A stretch of 60,708 nt of DNA from Treponema sp. (GTDB lineage Bacteria; Spirochaetota; Spirochaetia; Treponematales; Breznakiellaceae), in NCBI GenBank assembly GCA_031254315.1, contig JAIRUQ010000118.1:1-60708 (forward strand), in the 5' to 3' direction. This document shows positions 27,516-35,811 of the stretch, piece after piece. The position numbers and the translations under genes are program-made. Numbering within the stretch: position 1 is the stretch's first letter; every line of letters starts with the position of its first letter. The notes under the pieces are model-generated. The model worked only from the letters and a program-made list of their open reading frames with translations, had not been told where the DNA came from and searched no databases.

Positions 27516-27601
27516 ATTATTAGTATAGCGGAATAGTTATAAATTAAGAAGCCTGCTATACATTTAAAATAGTAATTGGCATGAATAATTGCCGCTTAAA
27601 A

Positions 27602-28462
27602 TTATAATTTCCTTAAATGCCTTAAATCAGCCCAATTACATAATATTTCCACTCCATTCTCGCTACCAAAATAAATATATTTTATTTTTACGAACTGCAT
27701 ATCCCCATCAAAGCCACCATATTCTATAATTTCTACAACTGACCCAGTTTCTAATATCAAGTGGAACCCGGTCCCGGTTGCTAACATAAATAGTGGATTA
27801 ATCCTTTCATTATAATCGTTTTCATACAAATAAATAAATGTTCCAGCCATTACATCATCATAACCCTCAACAACATGAGTTGGTGAGAAATCATCAACTG
27901 TACTAATTCTTCTAAACCTTCTTTTATCCAGATAACTTAAATATGCACTACTATCTTGATCTAATAAATTAACTTCATATATATTATCATCTAATTGAGT
28001 AATCATAACTCCTCTTATAGGTGTTTTCCAAAACCCTCCTTTATCAAAAGTACCGGTGTCATCTTTATCATACACATCTAAAATAAGATCATTACTATAT
28101 TGCGAAATATGATCTATATCCACATGATACCAATTGAAATAATCGTGTTCAAATATTTCTGGAATTCTCAGTTTTTCATTAACTGTAAATATTAATTTTG
28201 AATTATATGTATCCAAACATATAATTGAACCATCATCATAAACATCACGATATTCTCCAGAGAAATGGTAGTATCTTTTATAATTATTATTTTCAAAGAA
28301 AGATACATCACGACTAGAATCAATAACCGTTTCCTTAATATCTGATTCAATAAAATTGTCTGATATTATATTAGTGTTACTATCGTTTATCTTATTATCA
28401 TCTTTCTTTGTACAGCCGAATGTAGTTAGTATGATAAAAATACCAATTAAAAAATATTTCAT
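27602..28462 (-). CDS. Hypothetical lipoprotein, AT-rich
   Basis: No family recognised. The start at 28462 is chosen over an in-frame ATG at 28486 because GGAGGAAAG lies just before it. The 286-aa product then begins MKYFLIGIFIILTTFGC, a clear lipoprotein signal (lipobox TTFGC). The mature part is acidic and rich in D, Y and N. The sequence is AT-rich. A short remnant of the patB/malY 3' end lies directly upstream (28485-28553). Confidence 0.7.
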   Translation of the reverse strand: MKYFLIGIFIILTTFGCTKKDDNKINDSNTNIISDNFIESDIKETVIDSSRDVSFFENNNYKRYYHFSGEYRDVYDDGSIICLDTYNSKLIFTVNEKLRIPEIFEHDYFNWYHVDIDHISQYSNDLILDVYDKDDTGTFDKGGFWKTPIRGVMITQLDDNIYEVNLLDQDSSAYLSYLDKRRFRRISTVDDFSPTHVVEGYDDVMAGTFIYLYENDYNERINPLFMLATGTGFHLILETGSVVEIIEYGGFDGDMQFVKIKYIYFGSENGVEILCNWADLRHLRKL

Positions 28463-28484
28463 TGCTTTCCTCCATAATACACAC

Positions 28485-28553
28485 AACTCAACTTAAATTC
28501 TTCAACCTCTCAAGCGCAGAGCGTAAAACAGAACGGGGACAGGCGGCGTTCAT
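28485..28553 (-). repeat. Duplicated 3' end of the patB/malY gene
   Basis: These 69 bases match 30142-30210, the end of the aminotransferase gene, with only a handful of differences. The copy still encodes MNAACPRSVLRSALERLKNL and a stop, compared with RFVLR and KNLD in the intact gene. Beyond the ATG-equivalent at 28553 the similarity stops. The two copies flank the LRR gene as direct repeats. Confidence 0.85.
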
Positions 28554-28635
28554 GAACATCTTACGCTATGAATAACGTGAAACGTAGGAGCGGTCTTTTG
28601 CGATTGTTGTTTTTTCATCCAGCTTATTCACCATC

Positions 28636-30000
28636 TTACTGCTTTGTCCATACCGTATTGGGAGGTGCTCTAGTATACATTCCCGGACCACCATTTGCGG
28701 CAAAATACTTATCCCGCAAGTCTCCGCGAAATGGGGAGAGTGTCGATCTGATGTTGCTATAGAAGTAAAAGCCACTCGAAGGAATCGTTCCTTCAAAAGT
28801 TACTCTAACAAGGTTTTCGGAGTAAAAAGCTCTATTCTCAAGGCTGATAACACTGTCTGGTATGGTAATGTTGGTAAGACCGGTATAGTCAAAAGCCCCA
28901 TACCTAATGTTTTCAACACTATTCCCTATAGTAACATTGGCAAGACTGGTACAGCCGAAAAAGGCATATGCCCCAATGCTTGTAACGCTGTTCCCTATAG
29001 TAACATTGGCAAGACTGTTACAACCGTCAAAGGTATGTTTCCCAATACTTGTAACGCTGTTCCCTATAATAACATCAGCAAGTTTGTTGCAATCCTTGAA
29101 AGCCTCCTCCCCAATGCTGATAACACTGTTTGGTATTATAATGTTGACAAGGTTGGTACAACCCAAAAAAGCCCTTTCCTCAATGTTAGTAACACTGTCT
29201 GGTATGATAACTGTTGTTTTTCCTTCCGGGCATTGTAACAAGACGCTTTTATCTTTGTTATATAACATACCGTCTACCGAACTATATACCGTATTACCGC
29301 CAGCAACAGATATTGACACCAGACTGGTGCAAGCGTAAAAAACCTCTCCCTCAATACTGGTAACGCTGTCCGGTATGGTAATGCCGGTAAGGCTGACGCA
29401 ACCCATAAAAGCCCCTCTTTCAATGCTTGTAACGCTGTTGGGTATGTTTACCGTACCTGTTTTTCCTCCCGGGCATTGTAGCAAGGCGGTTTTATCTTTG
29501 TTATATAATATACCGTCTGCCGAACTATATGCCGGATTGTCATCGGCAACAGATATTGACATCAGACTGGTGCAAGCGCTAAAAGGTCCATATCCAATAT
29601 CGGTAACACTGTTTGGTATGGTAATGTCGGTAAGGCTAGTGCAATGGGCAAAAGCCTCGTACCAAATCTTGGTAACACTGTTTGGTATACTTAGACCAGT
29701 AAGGTTGTCGCGAGTGTAAAAAGCAGATTTCCCAATGCTGGTAAAGGTACTGTCGGAAAGATCAAGGTATACATATTTGCCCCAGTTAGCTTGGAAAGCG
29801 AGTCCAAAACCTTCCAAACTGCTAACGTCCAACTTTATGATATGGGGGTTATCGGCGGTATTGGCGGGAAGTTCTTTAAGCATTGAGTCTAATTCGTTGT
29901 TGGTTCTTTCGTAACAACTGATAAAAACAAACGTGAAAAGGCAAAAAAGAGCTACGATTGCTAATAAGCAGGTAAAAGTAAATTGTTTCGATGTTTTCAT
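28636..30000 (-). CDS. BspA-type leucine-rich-repeat lipoprotein
   Basis: About 454 aa. The ATG at 30000 follows GGGAAAT and gives the signal MKTSKQFTFTCLLAIVALF with lipobox VFISC; an in-frame ATG at 30021 has no ribosome site. The mature protein is a chain of about 23-residue repeats of the form IPNSVTSIGxxAFxxCxxL, with two irregular insertions containing LYNKDKTALLQCPGGK and LYNKDKSVLLQCPEGK. This is the TpLRR/BspA family of surface proteins, typically involved in adhesion. The whole gene lies between two copies of the patB/malY 3' end. Confidence 0.9.
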   Translation of the reverse strand: MKTSKQFTFTCLLAIVALFCLFTFVFISCYERTNNELDSMLKELPANTADNPHIIKLDVSSLEGFGLAFQANWGKYVYLDLSDSTFTSIGKSAFYTRDNLTGLSIPNSVTKIWYEAFAHCTSLTDITIPNSVTDIGYGPFSACTSLMSISVADDNPAYSSADGILYNKDKTALLQCPGGKTGTVNIPNSVTSIERGAFMGCVSLTGITIPDSVTSIEGEVFYACTSLVSISVAGGNTVYSSVDGMLYNKDKSVLLQCPEGKTTVIIPDSVTNIEERAFLGCTNLVNIIIPNSVISIGEEAFKDCNKLADVIIGNSVTSIGKHTFDGCNSLANVTIGNSVTSIGAYAFFGCTSLANVTIGNSVENIRYGAFDYTGLTNITIPDSVISLENRAFYSENLVRVTFEGTIPSSGFYFYSNIRSTLSPFRGDLRDKYFAANGGPGMYTRAPPNTVWTKQ

Positions 30001-30144
30001 AGGATATTTCCCTAAAATCATTCTACCATAAATATATCACCTTTGGGCTGAAAAAACATGCTTCGCATTTTAATTTTTTGCCCCTTTTTGCTACCAGTTT
30101 CCATAACAGAACATAATATAGTGAAGAATAAATTAGCGTTTAAC

Positions 30145-31302
30145 TCAATCTAAATTCTTCAACCTCTCAAGCGCGGAGCGTAAAACAAAACGGGGACAGG
30201 CGGCGTTCATTCGCTGAAAGCCATTTCCGCCTTTGCCAAAGGAGGGACCGTCATTTAGCCATAATTTGGCTTTATTTGTAACAGCGTTTACTAATTCGCC
30301 CGAAGACAGCCCTAGCGCGGAAAAATCAAGCCACGCGAGATATGTCCCTTGCGGTTTAACAAGTTTTATTTTAGGGGTGTTGGTTTTCAAAAAATCATCT
30401 ATCAGCGACATATTGCCGGCAAGGTAATCTATCAATTCATCCAGCCACTGCTCCCCTCCGGCATAAGCCGCTTCGCAAGCAGAAAGCCCCATAGTGCCGG
30501 GTTGGCTTAATCCGCAGTTAGCGTACTCCTGCTTGAATTGAGCGCGTAACGTCTCGTTTGAAATAAAAATATTCGCGTGTAAAAGCCCGGCAAGGTTAAA
30601 GGTCTTTGACGGCGCTGTGCAGGTAATGGTAATGTTGTCAAAGCGTTTATCAAGAGCGGCAAATACGAGATGGCGGTAACCGGAGAAAATAAAATCCTGA
30701 TGAATTTCATCGGCAATGACGGTAACGCCGTAACGCAGGCAAATCTCGCCCATGCGCACAAGTTCATCGCGTGTCCAGACACGCCCGACAGGGTTATGCG
30801 GATTGCACAGAATGAAAAGTTTTGCCTGTTTAATTTGGTTTTCAAAATCTTCAAAGTCTATGCTGTAACTGCCTTCGCTGTACACAAGTTCATTGACAAG
30901 TAACTGCCGCCCGGTCTGCCGTACCGCTGAATTAAACGGATAGTACACAGGCTGTTGAACGACAACGCCGTCGCCTGGTTTTGTAAAAGCGCGAATAGCG
31001 ATATAAAGAGCGACTACAACACCGGGAGTAATGGTGAGCCATTCATTTTCCACATTCCAATTAAAACGCTTACTGAACCAGCCTTTTACAGCGGAAAAAT
31101 ACGAGTCATCAGGTTCACTGTAGCCAAAAATTCCATGCTGAGCGCGGGAAACAAGCGCATCACTTACGCATGGCGGTGTCGCAAAATCCATATCGGCAAC
31201 CCACATCGGCAATACATCATCGGGCTTTCCCCGCGACGCAGGATTGTACTTAATACTGTATGTATTGCGCCTGTCTATCACGCGATCAAAATCGTATTTC
31301 AT
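30145..31302 (-). CDS. patB: MalY/PatB-family aminotransferase (cystathionine beta-lyase)
   Basis: PLP enzyme that probably cleaves cystathionine or cysteine conjugates (C-S lyase). MWVADMDFATPP near the start, CNPHNPVGRVW, VIADEIHQDFIF and the PLP lysine in TAPSKTFNLAGL are family motifs. 385 aa, standard. GAGAGGA precedes the ATG. It lies downstream of the MetB-like gene on the same strand, separated by about 140 bases holding half of a CACGGAG repeat. Its last 66 bases are duplicated 1.6 kb downstream. The symbol is a family name; malY is equally possible. Confidence 0.88.
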   Translation of the reverse strand: MKYDFDRVIDRRNTYSIKYNPASRGKPDDVLPMWVADMDFATPPCVSDALVSRAQHGIFGYSEPDDSYFSAVKGWFSKRFNWNVENEWLTITPGVVVALYIAIRAFTKPGDGVVVQQPVYYPFNSAVRQTGRQLLVNELVYSEGSYSIDFEDFENQIKQAKLFILCNPHNPVGRVWTRDELVRMGEICLRYGVTVIADEIHQDFIFSGYRHLVFAALDKRFDNITITCTAPSKTFNLAGLLHANIFISNETLRAQFKQEYANCGLSQPGTMGLSACEAAYAGGEQWLDELIDYLAGNMSLIDDFLKTNTPKIKLVKPQGTYLAWLDFSALGLSSGELVNAVTNKAKLWLNDGPSFGKGGNGFQRMNAACPRFVLRSALERLKNLD

Positions 31303-31442
31303 ATCATTCCTCTCTGTTTATTCTTGTTCCATGTAAACTAGGTCGCTCTTCCCACGGGCGCACTTTACTCCCTGCTCTCTTCTCTTTCTTCCTCCGTGTT
31401 CTCCGTGTCCTCCGTGGTTGATCCTCTTCTCTCTGCTCTTTG

Positions 31443-32573
31443 CTAACTGTTCATTGCCCGTTTCAAATCCGCGATTAAATCATCCGCCGCTTCCAAGCCC
31501 ACCGACAAACGCAGTAAACAGCCGTCAATACCGCGAGCAAGCCGTTCGCTTTCAGGCAGATCGGCATGTGTTTGCAACATCGGGTAGGTGATAAGGCTCT
31601 CAACACCGCCAAGACTTTCGGCGTATTTAATAATTTTGACGTTTTCCAATATTGAAGCCGCTGTCTGCTCGGAGTCTACGGAAAAAGAAATCATGCCGCC
31701 ATAACCGCTTGCCTGACGGCTGGAAATTTCATAACCCGGATGATCCGGCAAGCCTATGTAATACACCTTCTTCACCTTGCTTTGCCCGGTAAGCCACTTC
31801 GCAATCGCAAGGGCGCTTTCCTGCTGGCGTTCCATACGAATAGCAAGGGTTTTGATTCCGCGGACAATTAAAAAACTGTCAAAAGGTGAAAGACCTCCGC
31901 CGGTTGTTTTCACAATAAAGCGCAATCGCTCTGAAAGAGCGGCATCATTTACAACTAACATTCCAGACAGCGTGTCATTGTGTCCGCCCAGATATTTTGT
32001 TCCGCTGTGCAGTACAATGTCCGCGCCTAAAGACAGAGGTCTTTGAAAAACAGGCGTGAGAAAAGTGTTGTCTACGACAAGCAGTAACTTTTTACTTTGT
32101 GTAATTTTAGCGACTTCCGCAATGTCTATCACATTCATCATGGGATTTGTGGGTGTTTCTAAAAAGACGGCTTTTGTCGCCGGAGTAATTGCCGTTTCAA
32201 TGTCCTGCGGAGTTCCGGCAAAAGAGAATTTAATGCCGTTCTTTTGGGATATGTGGGAGAAGAGGCGGAAAGTACCGCCGTAGAGGTCATTGGACGCTAC
32301 GATATGATCGCCCGGCGAAAACAGTTCCATAAGAGCGCCAACCGCCGCCATGCCGGACGTAAACGCTACTGCTTCCGCTCCGCCTTCCAACTCTGCGACC
32401 GTATGCTCCAAAAACTCTCTTGTGGGGTTTTGCGAGCGTGAGTAGTCAAAGCCCGTACTCTGCCCCACTGCCGGGTGAGCGAAAGTAGCGGACGCAAAAA
32501 TAGGAACGGCAACCGCTCCTGTGGAATCGTAGCGTTTATCACAGCCGTGTACGCAAATAGTTCTAATATCCAT
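31443..32573 (-). CDS. Cystathionine gamma-synthase/lyase family enzyme
   Basis: PLP trans-sulfuration enzyme (Cys/Met metabolism family). Motifs: FDYSRSQNPTREFLE, AVAFTSGMAAVGA, VVDNTFLTPVFQRPL, and the PLP lysine in LHSGTKYLGGHNDTLSG; then GGVESLITYP and LRLSVGLE. 376 aa, standard. The family includes MetB, MetC, cystathionine gamma-lyase and O-acetylhomoserine sulfhydrylase, and sequence alone does not decide. With the PatB/MalY gene downstream a methionine or cysteine pathway role is likely. GAGGACA lies before the ATG, and a strong hairpin sits immediately upstream of it. Confidence 0.9.
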   Translation of the reverse strand: MDIRTICVHGCDKRYDSTGAVAVPIFASATFAHPAVGQSTGFDYSRSQNPTREFLEHTVAELEGGAEAVAFTSGMAAVGALMELFSPGDHIVASNDLYGGTFRLFSHISQKNGIKFSFAGTPQDIETAITPATKAVFLETPTNPMMNVIDIAEVAKITQSKKLLLVVDNTFLTPVFQRPLSLGADIVLHSGTKYLGGHNDTLSGMLVVNDAALSERLRFIVKTTGGGLSPFDSFLIVRGIKTLAIRMERQQESALAIAKWLTGQSKVKKVYYIGLPDHPGYEISSRQASGYGGMISFSVDSEQTAASILENVKIIKYAESLGGVESLITYPMLQTHADLPESERLARGIDGCLLRLSVGLEAADDLIADLKRAMNS

Positions 32574-32590
32574 GACATTGTCCTCTGAGC

Positions 32591-32621
32591 CTTTTTCAAA
32601 ACTCGGTTAGTTTTGAAAAAG
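32591..32621. promoter_or_regulatory. 13-bp hairpin in the leader of the MetB-like gene
   Basis: CTTTTTCAAAACT (32591-32603) and AGTTTTGAAAAAG (32609-32621) are perfect complements with a five-base loop. On the minus strand it sits just before the ribosome binding site of the MetB-like gene, where it could attenuate expression. It may equally be a terminator-like or protein-binding site. Confidence 0.55.
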
Positions 32622-32810
32622 CCTTCTTAATTAACAAATACAGTAAAAAAGGAATTGACGCAAGAGGGCAAAGAGGCTTATAAACCTTGTCTTTCTGTAT
32701 CACCACAAATTTACATACAATATTTTTTCATAATAATAAATAAATTCTTTAGCGTATTAATGATCTTGATTTTTTTCCATATAATCTGTAATATAACAAA
32801 GGGGAAAAGC

Positions 32811-33971
32811 ATGAGAATATCAATAACATATCTTATAACGGTTGTCTGCTCTATACTGCTTCTTTTTATAGGGCATAAAATAGCTGTAAACGGGTTGTTT
32901 GTTTTCCAAAACAACACTCAAGAAATTGTACAGGCAAAAGTACAGAAAGTAATTGAACGCATTGAACCCGTCAATGATTTTTTTGATGACGAATACTCTG
33001 ACCCCTTTCTTCCAATGCAGGGAGATAAATTAATTTTTGAGGCAAAAATAACAAGCGGAAACAGAAAGGGCGAAGTTATCAGAGCCGCGCAAAACTTTGG
33101 CGGTTTTTCATGGGCTCCGCAAAAAGAAGTCGCAAAAGGCGATTCTATTATCATGATCAATATTAACAACGAATGGAATTTTAACGGCTACTTGCGCATA
33201 AACAAACTGATTAGTTTGGCTATTATTTTTATGATAGGGCTTTTATTCTTTGGTGGCAAAAAAGGCTTTAATACAATTCTTGCTCTTACTTTAACGTGTG
33301 CCGCTATTTTTACCGTATTTTTGCCTTCTATCCTATCAGGAAAAAATATCTACATTATGTCGGTGCTTATATGTATTTATACAATAGCGGTAACGCTTTT
33401 ACTTGTAGTCGGGTTTAACAAAAAATCGCTTTGTTCCGCGCTTGGCGGTCTTGGCGGACTGGCGGTATCGGGAATAATTCTCGTAATAATGAACAGGCTT
33501 CTTGTTTTAACCGGATTTGTAGACGAAAACTCACGCTATTTAGTCGGTCTCCCGCTGGACAATCCAATAAATCTTAAAGCGATAGTTTTTGCCGGTATCA
33601 TTATCGGCGCGATGGGCGCTGTTGAAGATGTGTCAACATCAATAGCGTCTTCGTTATGGGAAATAAAAGAAAAAGCAAAAACGATTAGCTTTAACGCTCT
33701 GTTCCGCTCCGGTTTAACAATTGGCAGGGACATAATGGGCAGTATGGCAAACACGCTTATCCTCGCGTATATTGGCAGTTCGTTATCTGTCGTTTTAATT
33801 TTAAGCGTATACTCAGGCTCGTTATTGGCTTTGTTCAACATGGAAATGATCGTCATAGAAATTCTACAGGCATTAATAGGAAGCCTTGGCATTTTATTTA
33901 CAATGCCGCTAACCGCCTTGTTTTGTTCAATTATTTATTTTAGGGATAAGGGAAAAAGTACTAATGATTAG
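32811..33971 (+). CDS. YibE/F-family membrane protein
   Basis: Integral membrane protein of the YibE/F family, function unknown. The frame extends to 32655, but AAAGGGG lies just upstream of the ATG at 32811 and gives a sensible N-terminal anchor (ITYLITVVCSILLLFIGHKI). After a periplasmic domain of about 110 residues come about seven transmembrane helices, including LAIIFMIGLLFFGGKKGF, GAMGAVEDVSTSIASSLWE and GRDIMGSMANTLILAYIGSS, which are the family's conserved segments. 386 aa. It stands alone, divergent from the MetB-like gene. Confidence 0.88.
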   Translation: MRISITYLITVVCSILLLFIGHKIAVNGLFVFQNNTQEIVQAKVQKVIERIEPVNDFFDDEYSDPFLPMQGDKLIFEAKITSGNRKGEVIRAAQNFGGFSWAPQKEVAKGDSIIMININNEWNFNGYLRINKLISLAIIFMIGLLFFGGKKGFNTILALTLTCAAIFTVFLPSILSGKNIYIMSVLICIYTIAVTLLLVVGFNKKSLCSALGGLGGLAVSGIILVIMNRLLVLTGFVDENSRYLVGLPLDNPINLKAIVFAGIIIGAMGAVEDVSTSIASSLWEIKEKAKTISFNALFRSGLTIGRDIMGSMANTLILAYIGSSLSVVLILSVYSGSLLALFNMEMIVIEILQALIGSLGILFTMPLTALFCSIIYFRDKGKSTND

Positions 33972-34004
33972 TAATTAGGTTGTCTTTCGTGATATAGGGA
34001 GTGG

Positions 34005-34118
34005 GTGGTAGGGAGTAGGGAGTGGTATCCCTGTTAGTTATCAAAACGTGAAAACAACACGCTACGCTTGCTAACAACAACACTACTCCCTACTCTCAAC
34101 TCCCTACTCCCCACCTGC
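34005..34118. repeat. Inverted repeat of GGGAGTAGGGAGT type
   Basis: The left arm GGGAGTGGGTGGTAGGGAGT and the right arm ACTCCCTACTCTCAACTCCC are imperfect inverted copies about 50 bases apart. The right arm enters the 3' end of the alkyltransferase-like gene. It may act as a bidirectional terminator between the convergent genes. Confidence 0.55.
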
Positions 34119-34401
34119 TCATATCAACATGTCCGTCGTGGGAGACTTCTACGCCCTCGCCGCGCAGGAGGGTTATCTGCAATTCCCTGCCCTCCCCTTC
34201 TCCAAGGGCGATTTGCCCGTTTGAGCGGATTATCCTGTGCCAAGGGAGAGCGTACTTTTCAGACATGGAATGAAGAACTCTGACAGTCTGTCGCGCTCCG
34301 TTACTCAGTCCAGCCCGTGCAGAAATGTCGCGGTAGCTTGAAACTTTGCCTTTTGGGACTGCTAAGATTTGTTCGATAATGCGTTGGGTGGTTTCTGTCA
34401 T
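34096..34401 (-). CDS. Alkyltransferase-like protein (ATL)
   Basis: 101 aa matching the DNA-binding domain of O6-alkylguanine-DNA alkyltransferase: VPKGKVSSYRDISARAGLS with the helix-turn-helix arginine in GARQTVRVLHS. The active-site motif PCHR is replaced by PWHRII (W54). Replacement of the cysteine by tryptophan is the hallmark of ATL proteins, which bind alkylated guanine without repairing it and recruit nucleotide excision repair. The role here is by family. No operon partner. Confidence 0.88.
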   Translation of the reverse strand: MTETTQRIIEQILAVPKGKVSSYRDISARAGLSNGARQTVRVLHSMSEKYALPWHRIIRSNGQIALGEGEGRELQITLLRGEGVEVSHDGHVDMSRWGVGS

Positions 34402-34444
34402 TTGAGTTGTTGGGAACCCGGAGTTTTCATAATTCTTGTCCGGC

Positions 34445-34535
34445 TAATTGTCCCAGAAAAATGTTAGCCACGAAAGAAGAGACAGAAACCCAATCTGAAC
34501 TCCGTGTTCCTCCGTGGTTAATGTTTTTCGGAAAT
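34445..34535. repeat. Inverted repeat with CACGGAG-type core
   Basis: GTCCCAGAAAAATGTTAGCC on the left and CTCCGTGGTTAATGTTTTTC on the right are related inverted arms. It lies between the 5' end of the ATL gene and the 3' end of the next minus-strand gene. It resembles the element between tRNA-Pro and tRNA-Asp. Confidence 0.55.
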
Positions 34536-34544
34536 TTCCGGTGG

Positions 34545-35111
34545 TTATTTCTTTTTTACGGTTGCCGCGCTTGCAATCTTTTGGTTTATATCGATAAGGT
34601 CGGCGCGTACGCTTCTTGCCTTATCCATCGCGCTGTCATATCTGCCAAAAGTTTGATCTATTTCCGCGTCATCTGCGGTGCTATGCGCCCTTACTATAGT
34701 ACTGTCCAGCGCGTTGTAATCAAGAGCCAACTGAGAATAACGCGCACTGGCAATATTCCTGCTGGTTTCTTCAATTTCCGCCCTTAGGGCAGTAATAAGG
34801 TTGTCGGATTCACCGCCCGCCCTGCCTGCTCCGGCTCTGCCGTCGGCAATTGCCTTTTCAGCCGCAGATATTGCTTCAGCCGCGGCGGCTCTTGCGGCGT
34901 CATAACGCTTGGAATCAGCCTCTTCATTCATGCGCCTTAAAGCTTCCCTCGCACGCTGAACGGTTCCGCTGGCATACTGAATGGCATTAGCGTCATTTTC
35001 CGCCGTAAAAACCGCAACCCGGGCTTTATCCATCTCTTCCAAAGGGGGTTTTGCGCACCCAAAAGCAAAAATTGAAACAATGCACAAGATATAGATTAAT
35101 TTCATCCTCAT
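34545..35111 (-). CDS. Small alanine-rich helical lipoprotein (DUF4398-like)
   Basis: About 188 aa. A TTG further upstream overlaps the AAGGAG ribosome site, so ATG 35111 is taken as the start. The signal MRMKLIYILCIVSIFAFGC has a lipobox (FAFGC). The mature part is almost all helix, rich in A, E and R (ARAAAAEAISAAEKAIADGR), with a pattern like DUF4398 proteins that often accompany OmpA-type envelope proteins. Probably an outer-membrane or periplasmic structural lipoprotein. No clear catalytic residues. Confidence 0.75.
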   Translation of the reverse strand: MRMKLIYILCIVSIFAFGCAKPPLEEMDKARVAVFTAENDANAIQYASGTVQRAREALRRMNEEADSKRYDAARAAAAEAISAAEKAIADGRAGAGRAGGESDNLITALRAEIEETSRNIASARYSQLALDYNALDSTIVRAHSTADDAEIDQTFGRYDSAMDKARSVRADLIDINQKIASAATVKKK

Positions 35112-35164
35112 AAAATACTCCTTCTTCAATTTTACTACATTTCTATAAATTATTCCATAATATC

Positions 35165-35193
35165 TTGATCAATATCCCTTCAACCTTTATTTT
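35165..35193 (+). promoter_or_regulatory. Promoter with leaderless geometry
   Basis: TTGATC (35165-35170), a 17-base spacer and TATTTT (35188-35193). The ATG at 35200 follows after six bases (CTATAT), and there is no ribosome binding site. Confidence 0.6.
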
Positions 35194-35199
35194 CTATAT

Positions 35200-35643
35200 A
35201 TGAACTTAATTAGGCTCCTAAAGCCCGGTCTTTTTATATACGAATGTATCCGCATTATGGTCATAACCACGGTTATACTTATAAACGGGTACGATTCGGC
35301 TCTTCTTATTATATTGATTTTAACCGCGCCTGGAGTGTTATTCCCGCTGATGTCCCTGTTTATCTGGCTTGACACAAAACGCTATAGTGTCTATTTGCCC
35401 CTTTTTGCCGTGGGAAAATGCATAGGTATATTGCTGTTACTGGGCTGGTTAATTGCTTCCCGGAAGTATACAATGATAGGTAGTTTTTTTAGCATCAAAA
35501 TAATCTCTGAATTTTTGCTATTGGCGGGCGATTTACTTGCTTTGACCTCTGTCGCTCTGTTTATCAAATTTGAGCGTCAATTAGAAGAGCCAAAAACAGA
35601 GCAGAGCGAACCGGCGGAAAAGCCGGAAATAACAGAGAATTGA
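35200..35643 (+). CDS. Hypothetical four-helix membrane protein
   Basis: 147 aa with about four transmembrane helices (around residues 17-33, 36-56, 66-86 and 100-123) and a charged cytoplasmic tail rich in E and P (EEPKTEQSEPAEKPE). I do not recognise the family. It starts divergently from the small lipoprotein gene and has its own promoter; a hairpin cluster follows. Confidence 0.65.
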   Translation: MNLIRLLKPGLFIYECIRIMVITTVILINGYDSALLIILILTAPGVLFPLMSLFIWLDTKRYSVYLPLFAVGKCIGILLLLGWLIASRKYTMIGSFFSIKIISEFLLLAGDLLALTSVALFIKFERQLEEPKTEQSEPAEKPEITEN

Positions 35644-35790
35644 CTTGTTCGGAACCGCGAACCTACGGTTCGGGTTGGTTCTCTCACAAGTCCTGCATTT
35701 TTTCAGGCTGTAAGCCTGCGGACTAAAGTCCGGCAAAAATGCTTTTTATATGGAAGTTGTTCAGAAACTGAAGTTTCCGAACAACTCTAA
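35644..35790. repeat. Cluster of hairpins
   Basis: Contains CGAACC-TAC-GGTTCG, CAGGCTGTAAGCCTG (35704-35718), CGGACTAAAGTCCGG (35719-35733) and a 30-base hairpin at 35756-35785 (GTTGTTC...GAACAAC). The outermost arms TTGTTCGGAA and TTTCCGAACAA also pair, so the whole block can fold on itself. The GGACTAAAGTCC core recurs near the tmRNA gene. It probably ends the preceding gene or is a REP-like element. Confidence 0.6.
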
Positions 35791-35811
35791 TGTCAACACG
35801 GAGGGAAATTA

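Noticed and set aside
27516..27560. Leaderless promoter before the CapA gene (TATACT six bases from the ATG)
   Set aside because: The -35 is poor (TTCTTA) and no other support exists, so it was not listed with the better cases.
28566..28796. Minus-strand ORF overlapping the LRR gene end
   Set aside because: A frame shadow; the LRR frame with its repeats explains the DNA.
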